Source of the DNA: Bradyrhizobium pachyrhizi
GTDB lineage: Bacteria > Pseudomonadota > Alphaproteobacteria > Rhizobiales > Xanthobacteraceae
Direction: 5' to 3'
DNA: 64,000 bases
NCBI RefSeq assembly: GCF_001189245.1
Contig: NZ_LFIQ01000053.1
Location: 50,154 to 114,153 of the forward strand
Shown here: piece after piece, positions 10,458 to 19,681 of the stretch
Numbering within the stretch: the stretch's first letter is position 1
How the letters are laid out: each line of letters opens with the position of its first letter
Notes under the pieces: model-generated
The model's database searches: none
Told to the model about the DNA's origin: nothing
What the model saw: the letters and a program-made list of their open reading frames with translations, nothing else
Made by a program: the position numbers and the translations under genes

Positions 10458-10505
10458 AATTTGGTAAAATCGATTGTTTCGATAGAACACATCCACACGA
10501 TGGAT
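10458..10505 (-). promoter_or_regulatory. nod box (NodD binding site) of the nod operon
   Basis: Read on the minus strand this begins ATCCATCGTGTGGATG, continues through CTATCGAAACAATC and ends GATTTTACCAAATTG. It fits the 47-bp nod box consensus, including the ATC-N9-GAT type half-sites and the invariant AATCGATTTTACCA. It points toward nodY-nodZ. The upstream edge is 12 bp from the nodD1 ATG at 10517, so NodD bound here could also repress its own gene. Confidence 0.95.
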
Positions 10506-10516
10506 AGACTCACAAC

Positions 10517-11461
10517 ATGCGGTTCAAGGGACTAGATCTAAACCTTCTCGTTGCGCTCGACGCTCTGATGACGGAACGCAATCTCACAGCGGCTGCGCGC
10601 AAAATAAACCTGAGCCAGCCCGCTATGAGCGCTGCGATCGCGCGGCTGCGCAGCTACTTTCGCGATGAATTGTTTACGATGAGAGGTCGCGAGCTCGTCC
10701 TGACACCCGGCGCGGAGGCGCTTGCGGGTCCGGTACGCGAGGCCCTGCTGCACATCCAACTTTCGATCATTTCTCGGGACGCGTTCGACCCGGCTCAGTC
10801 GAACCGACGCTTCAGGGTCATTCTCTCCGATTTCATGACAATCGTGTTTTTTCGGAGAATTGTCGATCGCATCGCGCAGGAGGCGCCTGCAGTGCGTTTC
10901 GAACTGCTGCCATTTTCCGATGAACCCGGTGAGCTCCTCCGCCGCGGCGAAGTCGACTTTCTCATTCTACCGGAATTGTTCATGTCGAGTGCGCATCCTA
11001 AAGCGACGCTATTCGACGAGACTCTCGTATGCGTGGGATGCCGCACGAACAAGCAGCTATCGAGACCACTTACATTCGAGAAATACAATTCTATGGGGCA
11101 TGTTACGGCCAAGTTCGGACGGGCGCTGAGGCCCAATCTCGAGGAATGGTTTTTGCTCGAGCACGGCTTGAAACGACGCATCGAGGTCATTGTGCAAGGC
11201 TTTAGTCTGATTCCGCCCATATTGTTGGACACGAGCCGGATAGGGACAATGCCCTTACGTCTCGCCAGACACTTCGAAAAGCGGATGCCCCTGCGGATTA
11301 TGGAGCCACCGCTTCCCCTGCCCACTTTCACCGAGGCCGTGCAGTGGCCCGCGTTCCACAACACCGATCCGGCGAGCATTTGGATGCGGCGGATATTGTT
11401 GGATGAAGCATCCAACATGGCATCTGAACATCGGGAGCCCCCAACGCGCAGGCGCGGCTAG
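10517..11461 (+). CDS. nodD1: NodD1, LysR-type flavonoid-responsive activator
   Basis: A 314-residue LysR regulator. The N-terminal winged helix-turn-helix [36 protein letters not shown] is the classic NodD sequence, followed by [18 protein letters not shown]. The C-terminal co-inducer domain carries the NodD-typical [15 protein letters not shown] and ends after [11 protein letters not shown]. It diverges from the nod operon and starts 12 bp from the nod box, the arrangement of nodD1 across rhizobia. NodD1 binds nod boxes and activates transcription in response to host (iso)flavonoids. The last 15 or so residues are variable. Assignment as nodD1 rather than nodD2 is by position. Confidence 0.93.
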   Translation: MRFKGLDLNLLVALDALMTERNLTAAARKINLSQPAMSAAIARLRSYFRDELFTMRGRELVLTPGAEALAGPVREALLHIQLSIISRDAFDPAQSNRRFRVILSDFMTIVFFRRIVDRIAQEAPAVRFELLPFSDEPGELLRRGEVDFLILPELFMSSAHPKATLFDETLVCVGCRTNKQLSRPLTFEKYNSMGHVTAKFGRALRPNLEEWFLLEHGLKRRIEVIVQGFSLIPPILLDTSRIGTMPLRLARHFEKRMPLRIMEPPLPLPTFTEAVQWPAFHNTDPASIWMRRILLDEASNMASEHREPPTRRRG

Positions 11462-12080
11462 ATTCGCGCCCCCGGCAGATGCAAAATATCCTAATCAATC
11501 ATTCGACGGCTTGGCCGGCTTTCTCATTTTAACTCCCGTGCGGCCACGCTGCAAAGCGCGCGATCCGGCGATGGATTGCGAGGGCTTACCGGCTCTTGGC
11601 CGCGATGATCTCGCAAAGTATGGTTTAGTGCCTTGTCCTGCAAGCAAGGTCCGGCAGCATCGCGGAAGGGCGCGCGTTTTCGAGTGCGATGGTTTAGCGA
11701 CCCCAATTAAATCGCTTGAACCCGACACTGCGTCAGGTTGTAGTTTGCCTCCCAACGATGTGCTGGCGGACGTCGATGGGGCGAATTGGGCGAACTCGTG
11801 GCTGTGACGGGATAGGCACCTACGCTGGTCTGCCGGTGGCAATTTGACCAGGTTGAGTTGCGAGTGTGGTCGGAATTGACGGACTCGCTAGGGTTGGCGC
11901 TCCCACGGGCCCAGCCGTATGTCGTCGCCCTGCTCGCCATTCTGCGGTGATCCGCGAGCTACTCTTCGCGATCACACGGCAGGAACAGAGTCGATTCGGG
12001 CGAGCCGATGATACCGCTTCAGAAGCAGCCGTTGCCGAACAGTGTACGCACCGTGAAGAGATCGCGTGGGATAATAAGAT
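11462..12080. other. nodD1-nodD2 intergenic region
   Basis: About 620 bp without a recognisable gene. It holds a MerR-type operator-promoter at 11715-11746 pointing at nodD2; the inferred transcript would have a leader of roughly 325 nt. I see no nod box here. Confidence 0.5.
11715..11746 (+). promoter_or_regulatory. Putative NolA-type (MerR) operator/promoter upstream of nodD2
   Basis: A -35 like TTGAAC (11716-11721) and a -10 like TAGTTT (11741-11746) are separated by 19 bp, the over-long spacing used by MerR regulators. The spacer region holds a dyad: left arm CTTGAACCCGACAC, right arm GCGTCAGGTTGTAG. The same element precedes nolA at 13955. That NolA binds it is inferred. Confidence 0.6.
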
Positions 12081-13076
12081 ATGCGTTTCAAAGGCCTGGA
12101 TCTGAATCTTCTCGTCGCCCTTGATGCTCTGATGGCTGAGCGCAGCCTTTCCGCAGCAGCGCGCAAGATTAACCTCAGTCAACCGGCCATGAGCGCAGCC
12201 GTTGCCCGGCTGCGCTCCTATTTCCGTGATGAGCTGTTTGCAATGAGAGGCCGGGAACTTGTCCCAACCTCACGCGCAGAGGGACTGGCGGCTCCCGTTC
12301 GCGAGGCTCTGATGCACATCCAACTCTCCATTATCGCCCGGGATGCGTTCGACCCGGGACAATCGAATCGGCGATTCAGGATCGGCCTTTCTGATTTCAT
12401 AACGGTCGTGTTCTTCCGACATGTCGTCGAGCGTGTCGCACGAGAAGCACCGGCCGTCAGCTTCGAACTGGTGGCGCTCGCCGATGAGCACGATGAGCTT
12501 CTCCGGCGCTGCGAGGTTGATTTTGTTATTCTCCCGGAACTGTTCATGTCCAGCGCGCACCCGCGGATAGCCCTATTCGAGGAACGGCTTGTGTGCGTAG
12601 GCTGCGGCACGAACGGCCGGCTACGGCGGCGGCTTACATTTGATCAATATATGTCAATGGGCCACGTCGCGGTTAAGCTCGGAGTTGCGCGTCAGCCTCC
12701 CATCGAGGAGTCTTTTTTGCTCGATCGCGGCCTCAACCGACGCATCGACGTTCTCGTGCAGAGCTACGGCATGATTCCGCCCATGCTGGTGGGCACGAGC
12801 CGCGTAGGGACCATGCCATTAAGGCTCGTTAAGCATTTCGAAAGGACGGTGCCCCTTCGGATTACCGAGCTTCCGCAGCCATTTCCCACCTTCATCGAGG
12901 CGGTTCAATGGCCTGGCCTTCATAACAGCGATCCGGAAAGCATCTGGATGCGAGAGATATTGGTGCAGGAGGCGGGTCGCATGACCTCTGCTCCTGACGA
13001 GCGCTCCATGATCTGCGCTTTGGAGCAGCCGGAGACTGAAGCAAGCTTGGCGGGACCTGCCTCGCGGCTATCGTAA
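12081..13076 (+). CDS. nodD2: NodD2, LysR-type regulator of nod genes
   Basis: A 331-residue second NodD. Its N-terminus is almost identical to NodD1 ([20 protein letters not shown], then [19 protein letters not shown]) and the family landmarks [19 protein letters not shown] and [13 protein letters not shown] are present. It is 17 residues longer than NodD1 because of a variable tail. In Bradyrhizobium NodD2 represses nod genes and its expression depends on NolA and on population density. The putative NolA-type promoter at 11715-11746 would supply that dependence directly. It is in tandem with nodD1, with about 620 bp between. The ribosome site is weak. Confidence 0.92.
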   Translation: MRFKGLDLNLLVALDALMAERSLSAAARKINLSQPAMSAAVARLRSYFRDELFAMRGRELVPTSRAEGLAAPVREALMHIQLSIIARDAFDPGQSNRRFRIGLSDFITVVFFRHVVERVAREAPAVSFELVALADEHDELLRRCEVDFVILPELFMSSAHPRIALFEERLVCVGCGTNGRLRRRLTFDQYMSMGHVAVKLGVARQPPIEESFLLDRGLNRRIDVLVQSYGMIPPMLVGTSRVGTMPLRLVKHFERTVPLRITELPQPFPTFIEAVQWPGLHNSDPESIWMREILVQEAGRMTSAPDERSMICALEQPETEASLAGPASRLS

Positions 13077-13669
13077 CGACTTTTGCAAGGCGCGCGACCT
13101 TGTATCCGGCTGCATGTCTCGACAGCTGCTCCTGCTTGAACTCGCTCTTTGCTCATGAACGTCCCGCAGTCTCGCTGCCCGGTCGGCCATCATGTCCCGT
13201 TGCGAAACTCCCATATTGGTATCACGCCGCACATGGCGGCGACGGCTCAAGCCGCCTGCTGCGTTGCCTTAGTTGATCACGCATCAGAGAGCACGCACTG
13301 GACGCGTAAGCCAGGCCCTTGCGTTGCAAGCGGAGCCTCGCCTACCGGCCTCATATACACGACTAAGATCAGCTCGGGGCTCGCCGTCTACCCTCAGAGC
13401 CAGTAGTACTCCTGATGCCCGGAGCCGATTCGCTTCCGCTGAGCTCACATGACGCACAGCCAGCGCAGCGATTGATTTACGCAGATAGCGGGAATCGCTC
13501 GTGCGATTTGCAAGACACCGCGTACCAGTGTTGCCTTGTCGCATCACCTTAAAGCGCTCTGCATCTTCATAGCGCTGCGCCGCCGGACCGACTTCTTTTG
13601 GCCCTACCGCGGTCAAACGCTTTGACGAGTGCGCTGCCTTGGCGCAACGACCAACAAGGAGCTAAAACG
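13077..13669. other. nodD2 to small-gene intergenic region
   Basis: Nearly 600 bp with no recognisable gene on either strand. The only clear signal is the AAGGAG ribosome site at its right end, for the TTG-initiated ORF at 13670. Confidence 0.4.
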
Positions 13670-13879
13670 TTGAAACAATACAGCGGCGTATTCGATCCGG
13701 AAGAGCTTTCTGTCTTGGGAAGACTTTTTGATGGCGCAATCACCGCGCTACCCCCGTCGATGCGAACCTCTGAAAATCGAACAGCTGTCGCCAAACTCAT
13801 CTTGGAGCGTACAGCGATCGGCGAGTCTAGACTGGCATGCCTGATGAACTTGTTGGTCATGATTTCCCCTCAGGGTTGA
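13670..13879 (+). CDS. Small island protein, paralogue of 19682-20056 C-terminus
   Basis: A 69-residue ORF with a TTG start preceded by AAGGAG (13656-13661, 8 bp spacing); no ATG is available near the N-terminus. The segment GVFDPEELSVLGRLFDGAITAL-PPSMRT-ENRTAVAKLILERT is clearly related to the C-terminal half of the protein at 19682-20056 (GVYHPEDLQVLGRVFDQAVAAL and so on). That shows a short conserved domain rather than a chance frame. The domain looks all-helical. I do not recognise a function. It sits directly upstream of nolA on the same strand, with the nolA promoter between. Its last 15 residues have no counterpart in the paralogue, so the 3' end may be altered. Confidence 0.6.
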   Translation: MKQYSGVFDPEELSVLGRLFDGAITALPPSMRTSENRTAVAKLILERTAIGESRLACLMNLLVMISPQG

Positions 13880-13954
13880 TCGCCAGCCGTTCTGAGGATA
13901 GTGACCATCTCTTACGCTGGAATGGAAGACGATCCAGCTAGAGCTTTGAAATAG

Positions 13955-13986
13955 CTTGAATCATACGTGACGTCAGGTTGTAGGCT
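13955..13986 (+). promoter_or_regulatory. Putative NolA auto-regulated MerR-type promoter
   Basis: -35 TTGAAT (13956-13961), 19-bp spacer containing the dyad arm GACGTCAGGTTGTAG, and -10 TAGGCT (13981-13986). Predicted transcription would start near 13993, about 10 nt before the nolA ATG at 14002. The spacing and central dyad are the diagnostic layout of promoters controlled by MerR-family activators. Confidence 0.7.
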
Positions 13987-14001
13987 TTGAAATTGAACAA
14001 C

Positions 14002-14715
14002 ATGAGCAAAGCTACACCACGAAGGCGTCGATGGCGCATTGGCGAACTTGCAGAGGCGACCGGAGTAACGGTACGCACGCTGCATCATTATGAACACACG
14101 GGTCTCTTAGCCGCATCAGAGCGCACGGACGGCGGCCACCGGATGTACGATCGTGAAAGCGTTCAACGGGTTCATCAAATTCGCGCGCTACGTGAGCTTG
14201 GCTTTTCCCTTAGCGAGATCCGTAAAGCGATGGAGGGCACCACTTCACTCATTGACCTCCTGCGCAAGCATTTGGAGCGGATCGAACTTCAAGTCGCCCG
14301 AGCAACCCTGTTGCGAGATCGCTTGCGCGACATGACGACGGACAGTGAAATCCAGGTAAGTGTAGATGAGCTGCCTGCCACCTTGAATGCCATGTCTCGG
14401 GTCGAGACGCGTAGTCAGGCGTCCCGATGCACATGCAAGTTGGCTGCAGAGCGCGAGGATCGGTGGCGGCGGATCCGGGACGAACTGCGTGATTGTATGG
14501 ATAGGGGCGAACACCCTTGCGGCGAGCGGGCAAAGGCTGTCGCGGTTGAAGCGCGGTTGCTGATCGGCGAAATCGCCGGAGCTGATTCACGCGTTTCGAC
14601 GATCCTGAAGGTTCTTGCGCGGTTAAGTGCCCCCCGCAGTCTAGCTGGTTGGGATCCCAGTCTCATGCAGTATCTCGATCTCGCCCTTGCCGGGTTGGAG
14701 GATCAGCCGTACTGA
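14002..14715 (+). CDS. nolA: NolA, MerR-family nodulation regulator
   Basis: A 237-residue protein from the ATG at 14002, exactly the length of Bradyrhizobium NolA. The open frame can be extended to a TTG at 13987, but that overlaps the -10 element. The N-terminal MerR helix-turn-helix is IGELAEATGVTVRTLHHYE, followed by the wing GLLAASERTDGGHRMYDR and the dimerisation coiled coil LIDLLRKHLERIELQVARAT. The C-terminal effector domain contains Cys residues (ASRCTCKLAAERED) and is NolA-specific. NolA controls genotype-specific nodulation and activates nodD2, leading to nod gene repression; shorter NolA forms arise from internal starts. The gene has its own MerR-type promoter immediately upstream. 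Confidence 0.95.
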   Translation: MSKATPRRRRWRIGELAEATGVTVRTLHHYEHTGLLAASERTDGGHRMYDRESVQRVHQIRALRELGFSLSEIRKAMEGTTSLIDLLRKHLERIELQVARATLLRDRLRDMTTDSEIQVSVDELPATLNAMSRVETRSQASRCTCKLAAEREDRWRRIRDELRDCMDRGEHPCGERAKAVAVEARLLIGEIAGADSRVSTILKVLARLSAPRSLAGWDPSLMQYLDLALAGLEDQPY

Positions 14716-14905
14716 CAGCTTGGGGGAGGGATGCGTGCAGGATTGCCCGGCGGTCTCTGTCGTCAACATGAGAACGGGATGAGGCCTCGGTAGCTGATTC
14801 TGATGCGCGGCGGCTGAGTTGTGCGGCTCAACCGGACAGCTCTTCCCGCTTTTGCCTCGTCGACCTTTCCGCCGACGCCATGTCAGACACTTCCTCAAAA
14901 AGGGG

Positions 14906-14937
14906 CTTGAACCGTACGTAACGTCAAATTGTAGGCT
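14906..14937 (+). promoter_or_regulatory. Putative NolA-type operator/promoter upstream of binding-protein gene
   Basis: -35 TTGAAC (14907-14912), 19-bp spacer, -10 TAGGCT (14932-14937), with ACGTCAAATTGTAGGCT matching the right arm and -10 of the nolA promoter. It precedes the gene at 15062 by about 120 bp. Confidence 0.6.
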
Positions 14938-15061
14938 CTACCGTGGCTGCGGTGTGGCTGAGCTGACGCGAATGACTTCGCTTGGCAGAATCAACCGCAT
15001 CGATATCTGCAAGCAAGTCGGGCCGCAAATCCCGGCAGCTGGTGAGCATTGGAGCTCTATA

Positions 15062-16180
15062 ATGTTGGGTAGGCGTAACGCTTTAGCTGCAAGTGCAGCA
15101 CTGCTCTTTTGCGCCCTCGGTTCGGCTACGCGCGCTTCCGACGTCAATATTGCCGTGGCTGGTCCCGTGATCGGAAGCGGAGCTGCGTTTGGCGGACAAA
15201 TGCGCGATGGAGCGGCTGCCACCGTCGAGGCCCTGAACGTGTCGGGCCTACTTCCCGATACCAAGCTGATATCGACTGTCGTCGACGATGCTTGCGATCC
15301 CAATCATGCCATCGCAGTTACGAATCAGCTCACAAAAGAGCGCGTCCGACTGACCGTTGGTCATTTTTGCTCTTCTTCGTCGATCCCAGTCTACGACGAC
15401 GTAGCGGACATCGTTCAAGTGTTACCTGGCTCGACAAATCCTCAGCTAACAGACCGCGGCCTTGAGGCGGCGTTTCGGATCTGTGGCTGCGACGACAAAC
15501 AGTGCTTCGTTGCAGCTGAGTACATTGGGAGCCAACATAATAATCATCCGATCGCAGTGCTCGATGACAAAAGCGCGGCGGGTAATGACATTGCCGACGC
15601 GGTTGCGGCTCAGCTTCAGAGATCCGGTGAATACGTCAATCGCCAAAGCTATGTAGCCGGCGAAAAGAACTGCGCGGCGCTGGTCTCAAGATTGAAGACG
15701 GAGGGGTTACGGCTCGCTTATTTCGGCGGCTATCTTACCGAAGTCGGACTGATCGTGCGCCAGGCATCAGAATCAGGTGCCGGCCTCATCATTATGGCGA
15801 ACGATCCGCTGATGACCTCTAATTTCCGGGTCGTTGCCAGCACTACCGGAAACGAAACGTTGCTCACCTTCATGCCCGAACCCGGCAAGAATACCAATGC
15901 GGCCGGCATTGCGACCCGCCTCAACGCGGCCAACATGTCCGCCGAAGGCTACATGCTTTACGCCTATGCAGCCGTCAAAGCCCAGGCAGATGCAGTGAAG
16001 CGGGCTAGCTCTTTCGATTCTGCACGAGTCACCGACGCACTTCGTTCGACGCCGACCGATACCGTGATCGGTTCGGTCCGATTTGAGTCCAACGAGGCAA
16101 AGCGGCTCCTGGTTTTCTCGTTTCCCGCTGGCGCAGCGGACATGAAGGCGTCCAGCAGAACTGATCGTGGCCTCACGTAG
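15062..16180 (+). CDS. Orphan periplasmic substrate-binding protein (LivK/branched-chain amino acid type)
   Basis: A 372-residue protein using the ATG at 15062; an upstream in-frame extension to 14819 is rejected because a signal peptide begins here (MLGRRNALAASAALLFCALG, cleavage after TRAS). The mature part starts VNIAVAGPVIGSGAAFGGQM and continues with VDDACDPNHAIAVTNQLT, VGHFCSSSSIPVYDDV and VLPGSTNPQLTDRGLE, the layout of type I periplasmic binding proteins for branched-chain amino acids. Extra cysteines (CGCDDKQC) are unusual. No permease or ATPase genes adjoin it, so it is either an orphan binding protein or a sensor. It lies behind a putative NolA-type promoter, suggesting symbiotic control. 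Confidence 0.8.
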   Translation: MLGRRNALAASAALLFCALGSATRASDVNIAVAGPVIGSGAAFGGQMRDGAAATVEALNVSGLLPDTKLISTVVDDACDPNHAIAVTNQLTKERVRLTVGHFCSSSSIPVYDDVADIVQVLPGSTNPQLTDRGLEAAFRICGCDDKQCFVAAEYIGSQHNNHPIAVLDDKSAAGNDIADAVAAQLQRSGEYVNRQSYVAGEKNCAALVSRLKTEGLRLAYFGGYLTEVGLIVRQASESGAGLIIMANDPLMTSNFRVVASTTGNETLLTFMPEPGKNTNAAGIATRLNAANMSAEGYMLYAYAAVKAQADAVKRASSFDSARVTDALRSTPTDTVIGSVRFESNEAKRLLVFSFPAGAADMKASSRTDRGLT

Positions 16181-16207
16181 CCTCCCACAATTCAACCAGT
16201 GGCACAG

Positions 16208-16363
16208 ATGATAAGACGTCCTCACGACCTTGGTGCAACGATCCTCGCATGCACCCTTGTACTCGCGGTCTTCGGAGCGCTTCTTGCGTTCGCCGCAACG
16301 CTCGCAGAGCTGCCTGATGTCGACCCGCTGGGGGATGAGTTGCGTCCGATGATCGACAAATAG
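16208..16363 (+). CDS. Small single-pass membrane protein (51 aa)
   Basis: ATG at 16208 to TAG at 16361-16363, 27 bp after the binding-protein stop and on the same strand. The protein begins MIRRPHDLGATILACTLVLA, has one hydrophobic segment (residues about 10-32) with positive residues before it, and an acidic tail (ELPDVDPLGDEL). No strong ribosome site is seen. The charge pattern suggests a real inner-membrane micropeptide possibly co-transcribed with the binding protein, but coding is not proven. Confidence 0.4.
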   Translation: MIRRPHDLGATILACTLVLAVFGALLAFAATLAELPDVDPLGDELRPMIDK

Positions 16364-17113
16364 CACCCGTGCCAACCCTTAGTGTTGCAACTCTCGACCT
16401 TGGCAAGCCTGTTTTGATAAGCTCAATGGTTACTCTCTTTGGTTCACCGGTTCTTCCTCAAATAGGCTTCCCATGCCGTCTGCAGCAACTCGGCGGTGTC
16501 ACGAAGCGCTGGCAGTTCTATCCAACAAACATAGCCATGAAACTCAGTTTGCAGCGACAACTTCCCCCATCGAGCACGCATGCCGACAAATGCACTTGCG
16601 CGCTGCAACCTACGGGTTGTCCCGCGTCGGGCGGAACACTACGAACTGCACGCGACAAAACGATCAACTTCCGCTCCGGCCGAACCGATCTCCATGAGGC
16701 TTGTGTCAACCCTGCCATCAACTCGTTCCCGCTGACCGCCGCCTTAATTAGAGGCTCGTTGCTGCCCTCGTACAGCAATGCCGATGCGCAGGGGACGGCT
16801 CCGCCTTGGGGCGAGCCGCCAAGCCGCCCGCGGCGATGTGCCAATCGGGTCGATTCGCTCGATTCAAACTTTCTTCAACAGCAATGTGATCAGCCATGCT
16901 ATCGGCGTCCGCATCTTTGGGCGCCGTTTTGCCTTCGAGGACAACCCTCGGCCTATCAGGCTTGAAAGGCGGGAAGTTGCAGCAGACTTCGCTGAACTCG
17001 AATCTTCTGGAATACCTTCCGACCCAAGCTTCGTGTTGGCATCCGGCAGATGATTTCTCATTGGGCATCTCCTCCAGTTGGAGCGCAAGTTCTGCCCCAA
17101 GAAGGGCGGACAG
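16364..17113. other. Intergenic stretch before IS3-type orfA
   Basis: About 750 bp with several overlapping open frames on both strands, none of which resembles a family I know. The right part probably belongs to a decayed insertion sequence whose orfA starts at 17114. Confidence 0.3.
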
Positions 17114-17374
17114 ATGAAGCGGCCGAGATTCACGGAGGAACAAATTATCGCGATACTGAAAGAGCATGAGGCTGGCGCGAAAGCGGCCGATCTAGCTCGC
17201 AGGCACAGAACTTCTGAAGCGGCGATCTACAATTGGAAAGCCAGATTTGGCGGCATGGACGCTTCTGCGGCCAAACGATTGAAGGCCCTGGAAGAGGAGA
17301 ACGCGAAGCTAAAGATGCTTCTGGTCGAACACATGCTCGGTGTGGCTGCGCTTCGCGAGCTCCTATCACAGTAG
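17114..17374 (+). pseudogene. IS3-family (IS407-like) transposase orfA, orphaned
   Basis: An 86-residue orfA: MKRPRFTEEQIIAILKEHE, then the helix-turn-helix AADLARRHRTSEAAIYNWKA, GGMDASAAKRLKALEEENAK and the leucine-rich MLLVEHMLGVAALRELL. Length is near the usual 88. In intact elements orfB follows by programmed frameshift, but here the next DNA encodes the monooxygenase at 17540 and no DDE domain is present. It is therefore a remnant, and marks a past insertion or recombination point. Confidence 0.8.
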
Positions 17375-17539
17375 TGGTCAGACCGCCATCTGCAGACCTC
17401 ATGACCCAATCACATGGTGCAAGCTCAGGGCACCGCACCCGACGCGAAAGATCAAAAGCGGTCAAATAACGAAAAGCCGTCCTTGAGCACGACAGCATCA
17501 GGCAACCAGGATGCCTGTTCCACAAATGGAGATGATCAA

Positions 17540-18568
17540 GTGAAACGCAGCCTTCCTTCAAGACTAACGTGCGGCATTTTCGACCACTTGGACGACGACG
17601 GCCGCGATGTCGCGCGACAATACGAAGATCGGCTCAAGTTGGCGGAGGTGTGCGATTCTCTGGGCTTTTACGCTTATCATTTGGCGGAGCACCACTGCAC
17701 ACCACATGGCAGAGGGCCGTCGCCGAACCTGTTTCTATCAAGCGTCGCGCAACGCACCCAGAGACTGCGTGTTGGTCCGCTGGTCCTGCTGCTCAACCTC
17801 TATCATCCTTTGCGCGCATTCGAGGAGATCTGCATGCTTGACCAATTGAGCGGCGGCAGGCTCGAGCTCGGTATCGGACGTGGCTCCCTGCCAACCGAAT
17901 GGGGCTATTTCGGCGTCAGCGCGGACGCAGCGCCGGAGCGTTATGAGGAAGCCAGCGAAATCCTAAATGCCGCGCTAAAGGGGCATACGCTATCCTATCA
18001 CGGACGATTCTTCGAGCTGAGCGAGATACCTTTGACCATGAGGCCTCATCAGCATCCGTATCCGCCGACCTGGATCACGAGCAGTCGGGCAGAGTCGGCG
18101 GAGTGGGCTGCTGCCAATGGCGCCAATCTGGCATGCCTAGGCCGTTCCTCTGCTGTCCGAAACATTTCGAATGCGTTCCGCGCCCATCGAGCACGCATTA
18201 CAGCCGGGGACGATCGCGAGCCGTTTATTGGGTTGCTTCGCATGGTCGTGATCGCGCAGTCTGACCGAGACGCCCATGTAACAGCGGAAACCGCGTATGA
18301 GCGATGGCTCGATAGCTTTAAATTCGTTTACGAGCTGAACGCCATTCCGACACCACCTACCCTGCCGCTGACCTTCGATGCAGCGCTCGAAAGCGAATTA
18401 TGCGTCGTCGGAACGCCAGCTTCCGTCCGACAGACCCTTCTTAACCAGATGGAGGAGGCAGGTGCAAACTACCTACTTTGCCAGCTTGCATTCGGGAACC
18501 TTCCGCTAGAAGCTTCCCTATACACTGCAACCACAATTAGATCCGAAATCATCGCTAGCTTTGGCTGA
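17540..18568 (+). CDS. Luciferase-like (LLM class) flavin-dependent monooxygenase
   Basis: I use a GTG start at 17540 (VKRSLPSRLTCGIFDHLD) because GGAG lies 8 bp upstream; an in-frame ATG at 17414 would add 42 low-complexity residues. The 342-residue protein has the bacterial luciferase fold hallmarks: GFYAYHLAEHHCTPHG-GPSPNLFLSSVAQRT near the N-terminus, LRVGPLVLLLNLYHPLRAFEE, SGGRLELGIGRGSLPTEWG, and a C-terminal GTPASVRQTLLNQMEEAG. LLM enzymes use reduced FMN (or F420) and oxygen to oxidise small substrates; the substrate here cannot be read. It stands alone between an IS remnant and a long gene-free stretch. All key segments are intact. Confidence 0.82.
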   Translation: MKRSLPSRLTCGIFDHLDDDGRDVARQYEDRLKLAEVCDSLGFYAYHLAEHHCTPHGRGPSPNLFLSSVAQRTQRLRVGPLVLLLNLYHPLRAFEEICMLDQLSGGRLELGIGRGSLPTEWGYFGVSADAAPERYEEASEILNAALKGHTLSYHGRFFELSEIPLTMRPHQHPYPPTWITSSRAESAEWAAANGANLACLGRSSAVRNISNAFRAHRARITAGDDREPFIGLLRMVVIAQSDRDAHVTAETAYERWLDSFKFVYELNAIPTPPTLPLTFDAALESELCVVGTPASVRQTLLNQMEEAGANYLLCQLAFGNLPLEASLYTATTIRSEIIASFG

Positions 18569-19681
18569 CGATGACTAGGATGTGGCCGCCTTAGAGGAGC
18601 TGCGCATCGCGACCTTCATTTATGATCGGCCGTCCTGCCAAACGCGCGTATTCAGGACCTCCTGCCTACTCAGCAGGAGGTCCGCAGACCGATGAGGACC
18701 GGATCGTCTTGATCACCATCACGGCGGCCCGTCGGCCGATGTCACCGACGCTGACGTGAACTGACTTGGAGAGCGGCGCATGACAAGCCAACTCTGTTCA
18801 TATGCGGTCGGCATCCTGCGTCATCCAGAACAGGTCGGCCAAGGTCGCGCGCGCTATCCGCGAGTTGGATGCATCCCATCAAAACTTTCGATTTTACCGG
18901 TCTTAACCAAATACCCCATAGTCAATCGCCGATTTCCGGAACGTACCCTTCACGAAGCACGTGTAACAATGAACCCAGTTTGCTTTGAGCATAGTCGTAG
19001 GGCAACTCCAGTCCCCCGTGTCTGTATCGCCAAACAGACTCCCTTATCCTGCAAATCACGGCACGTATCGCCCGCTTATAGGCGGATGGCGCATCGCAAC
19101 GCCTCACGCGCAATCTACCGCATAGTCGCCGACTTAGTTGTCCTCATGCTAAAGGCGGTCCAGGAGATTGGCTCTCGCGTACTCTTATTGGCTGGGGTCC
19201 ATGCGTGCGCCCGCTAGAATTAGGACGGGCAGACTGCGCCCTAAGCCAAGGCAAACCGGACTTGTCGTCCTGAACCGTTTGCCCGCGCCATCAAGCTGGC
19301 GCTGCGACGGCCGGCAGCCGATGCAGGACTGTCAGCTATCTGACAACTCCATTGCAAGACATATTTTCGCCGGCCACGACGAGGCACTGCTGACGACTTG
19401 CGTGACCAGACCGGCTGCGCAGTACCACAGCGCGATTCCCTACGTCATTGTAGTCAGGGATCCTCACTGCGCTCGCGTACTTGGTGCTGCTCGGTTGCCG
19501 GCCGCCCTCACAAGTTTTGCGGTCATTGCATTCTATGTGCCGCTCTCAACTAACCGCACGTGTGCACAGCTTTCTGCGGTCGCAATTCGCCCTAGCCGAA
19601 CGCCTGCAGCCCCACGAACGCGAAAAACGACGCGCATCTTTACTCAACCGACCCTGCTTTTAATTGCTCTGGAGCAACGCC
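18569..19681. other. 1.1-kb gap with decayed coding traces
   Basis: No intact gene is convincing. On the minus strand, 18922-19113 encodes a protein-like stretch (RYRHGGLELPYDYAQSKLGS, LLHVLREGYVPEI) that could be the tail of a small conserved island protein, but its start is unclear. GGAG just left of 19682 serves the next ORF. Confidence 0.3.

Noticed and set aside
15773..16375. 200-codon minus-strand frame opposite the binding-protein gene
   Set aside because: No recognisable features; the plus-strand gene has a signal peptide and full family pattern.
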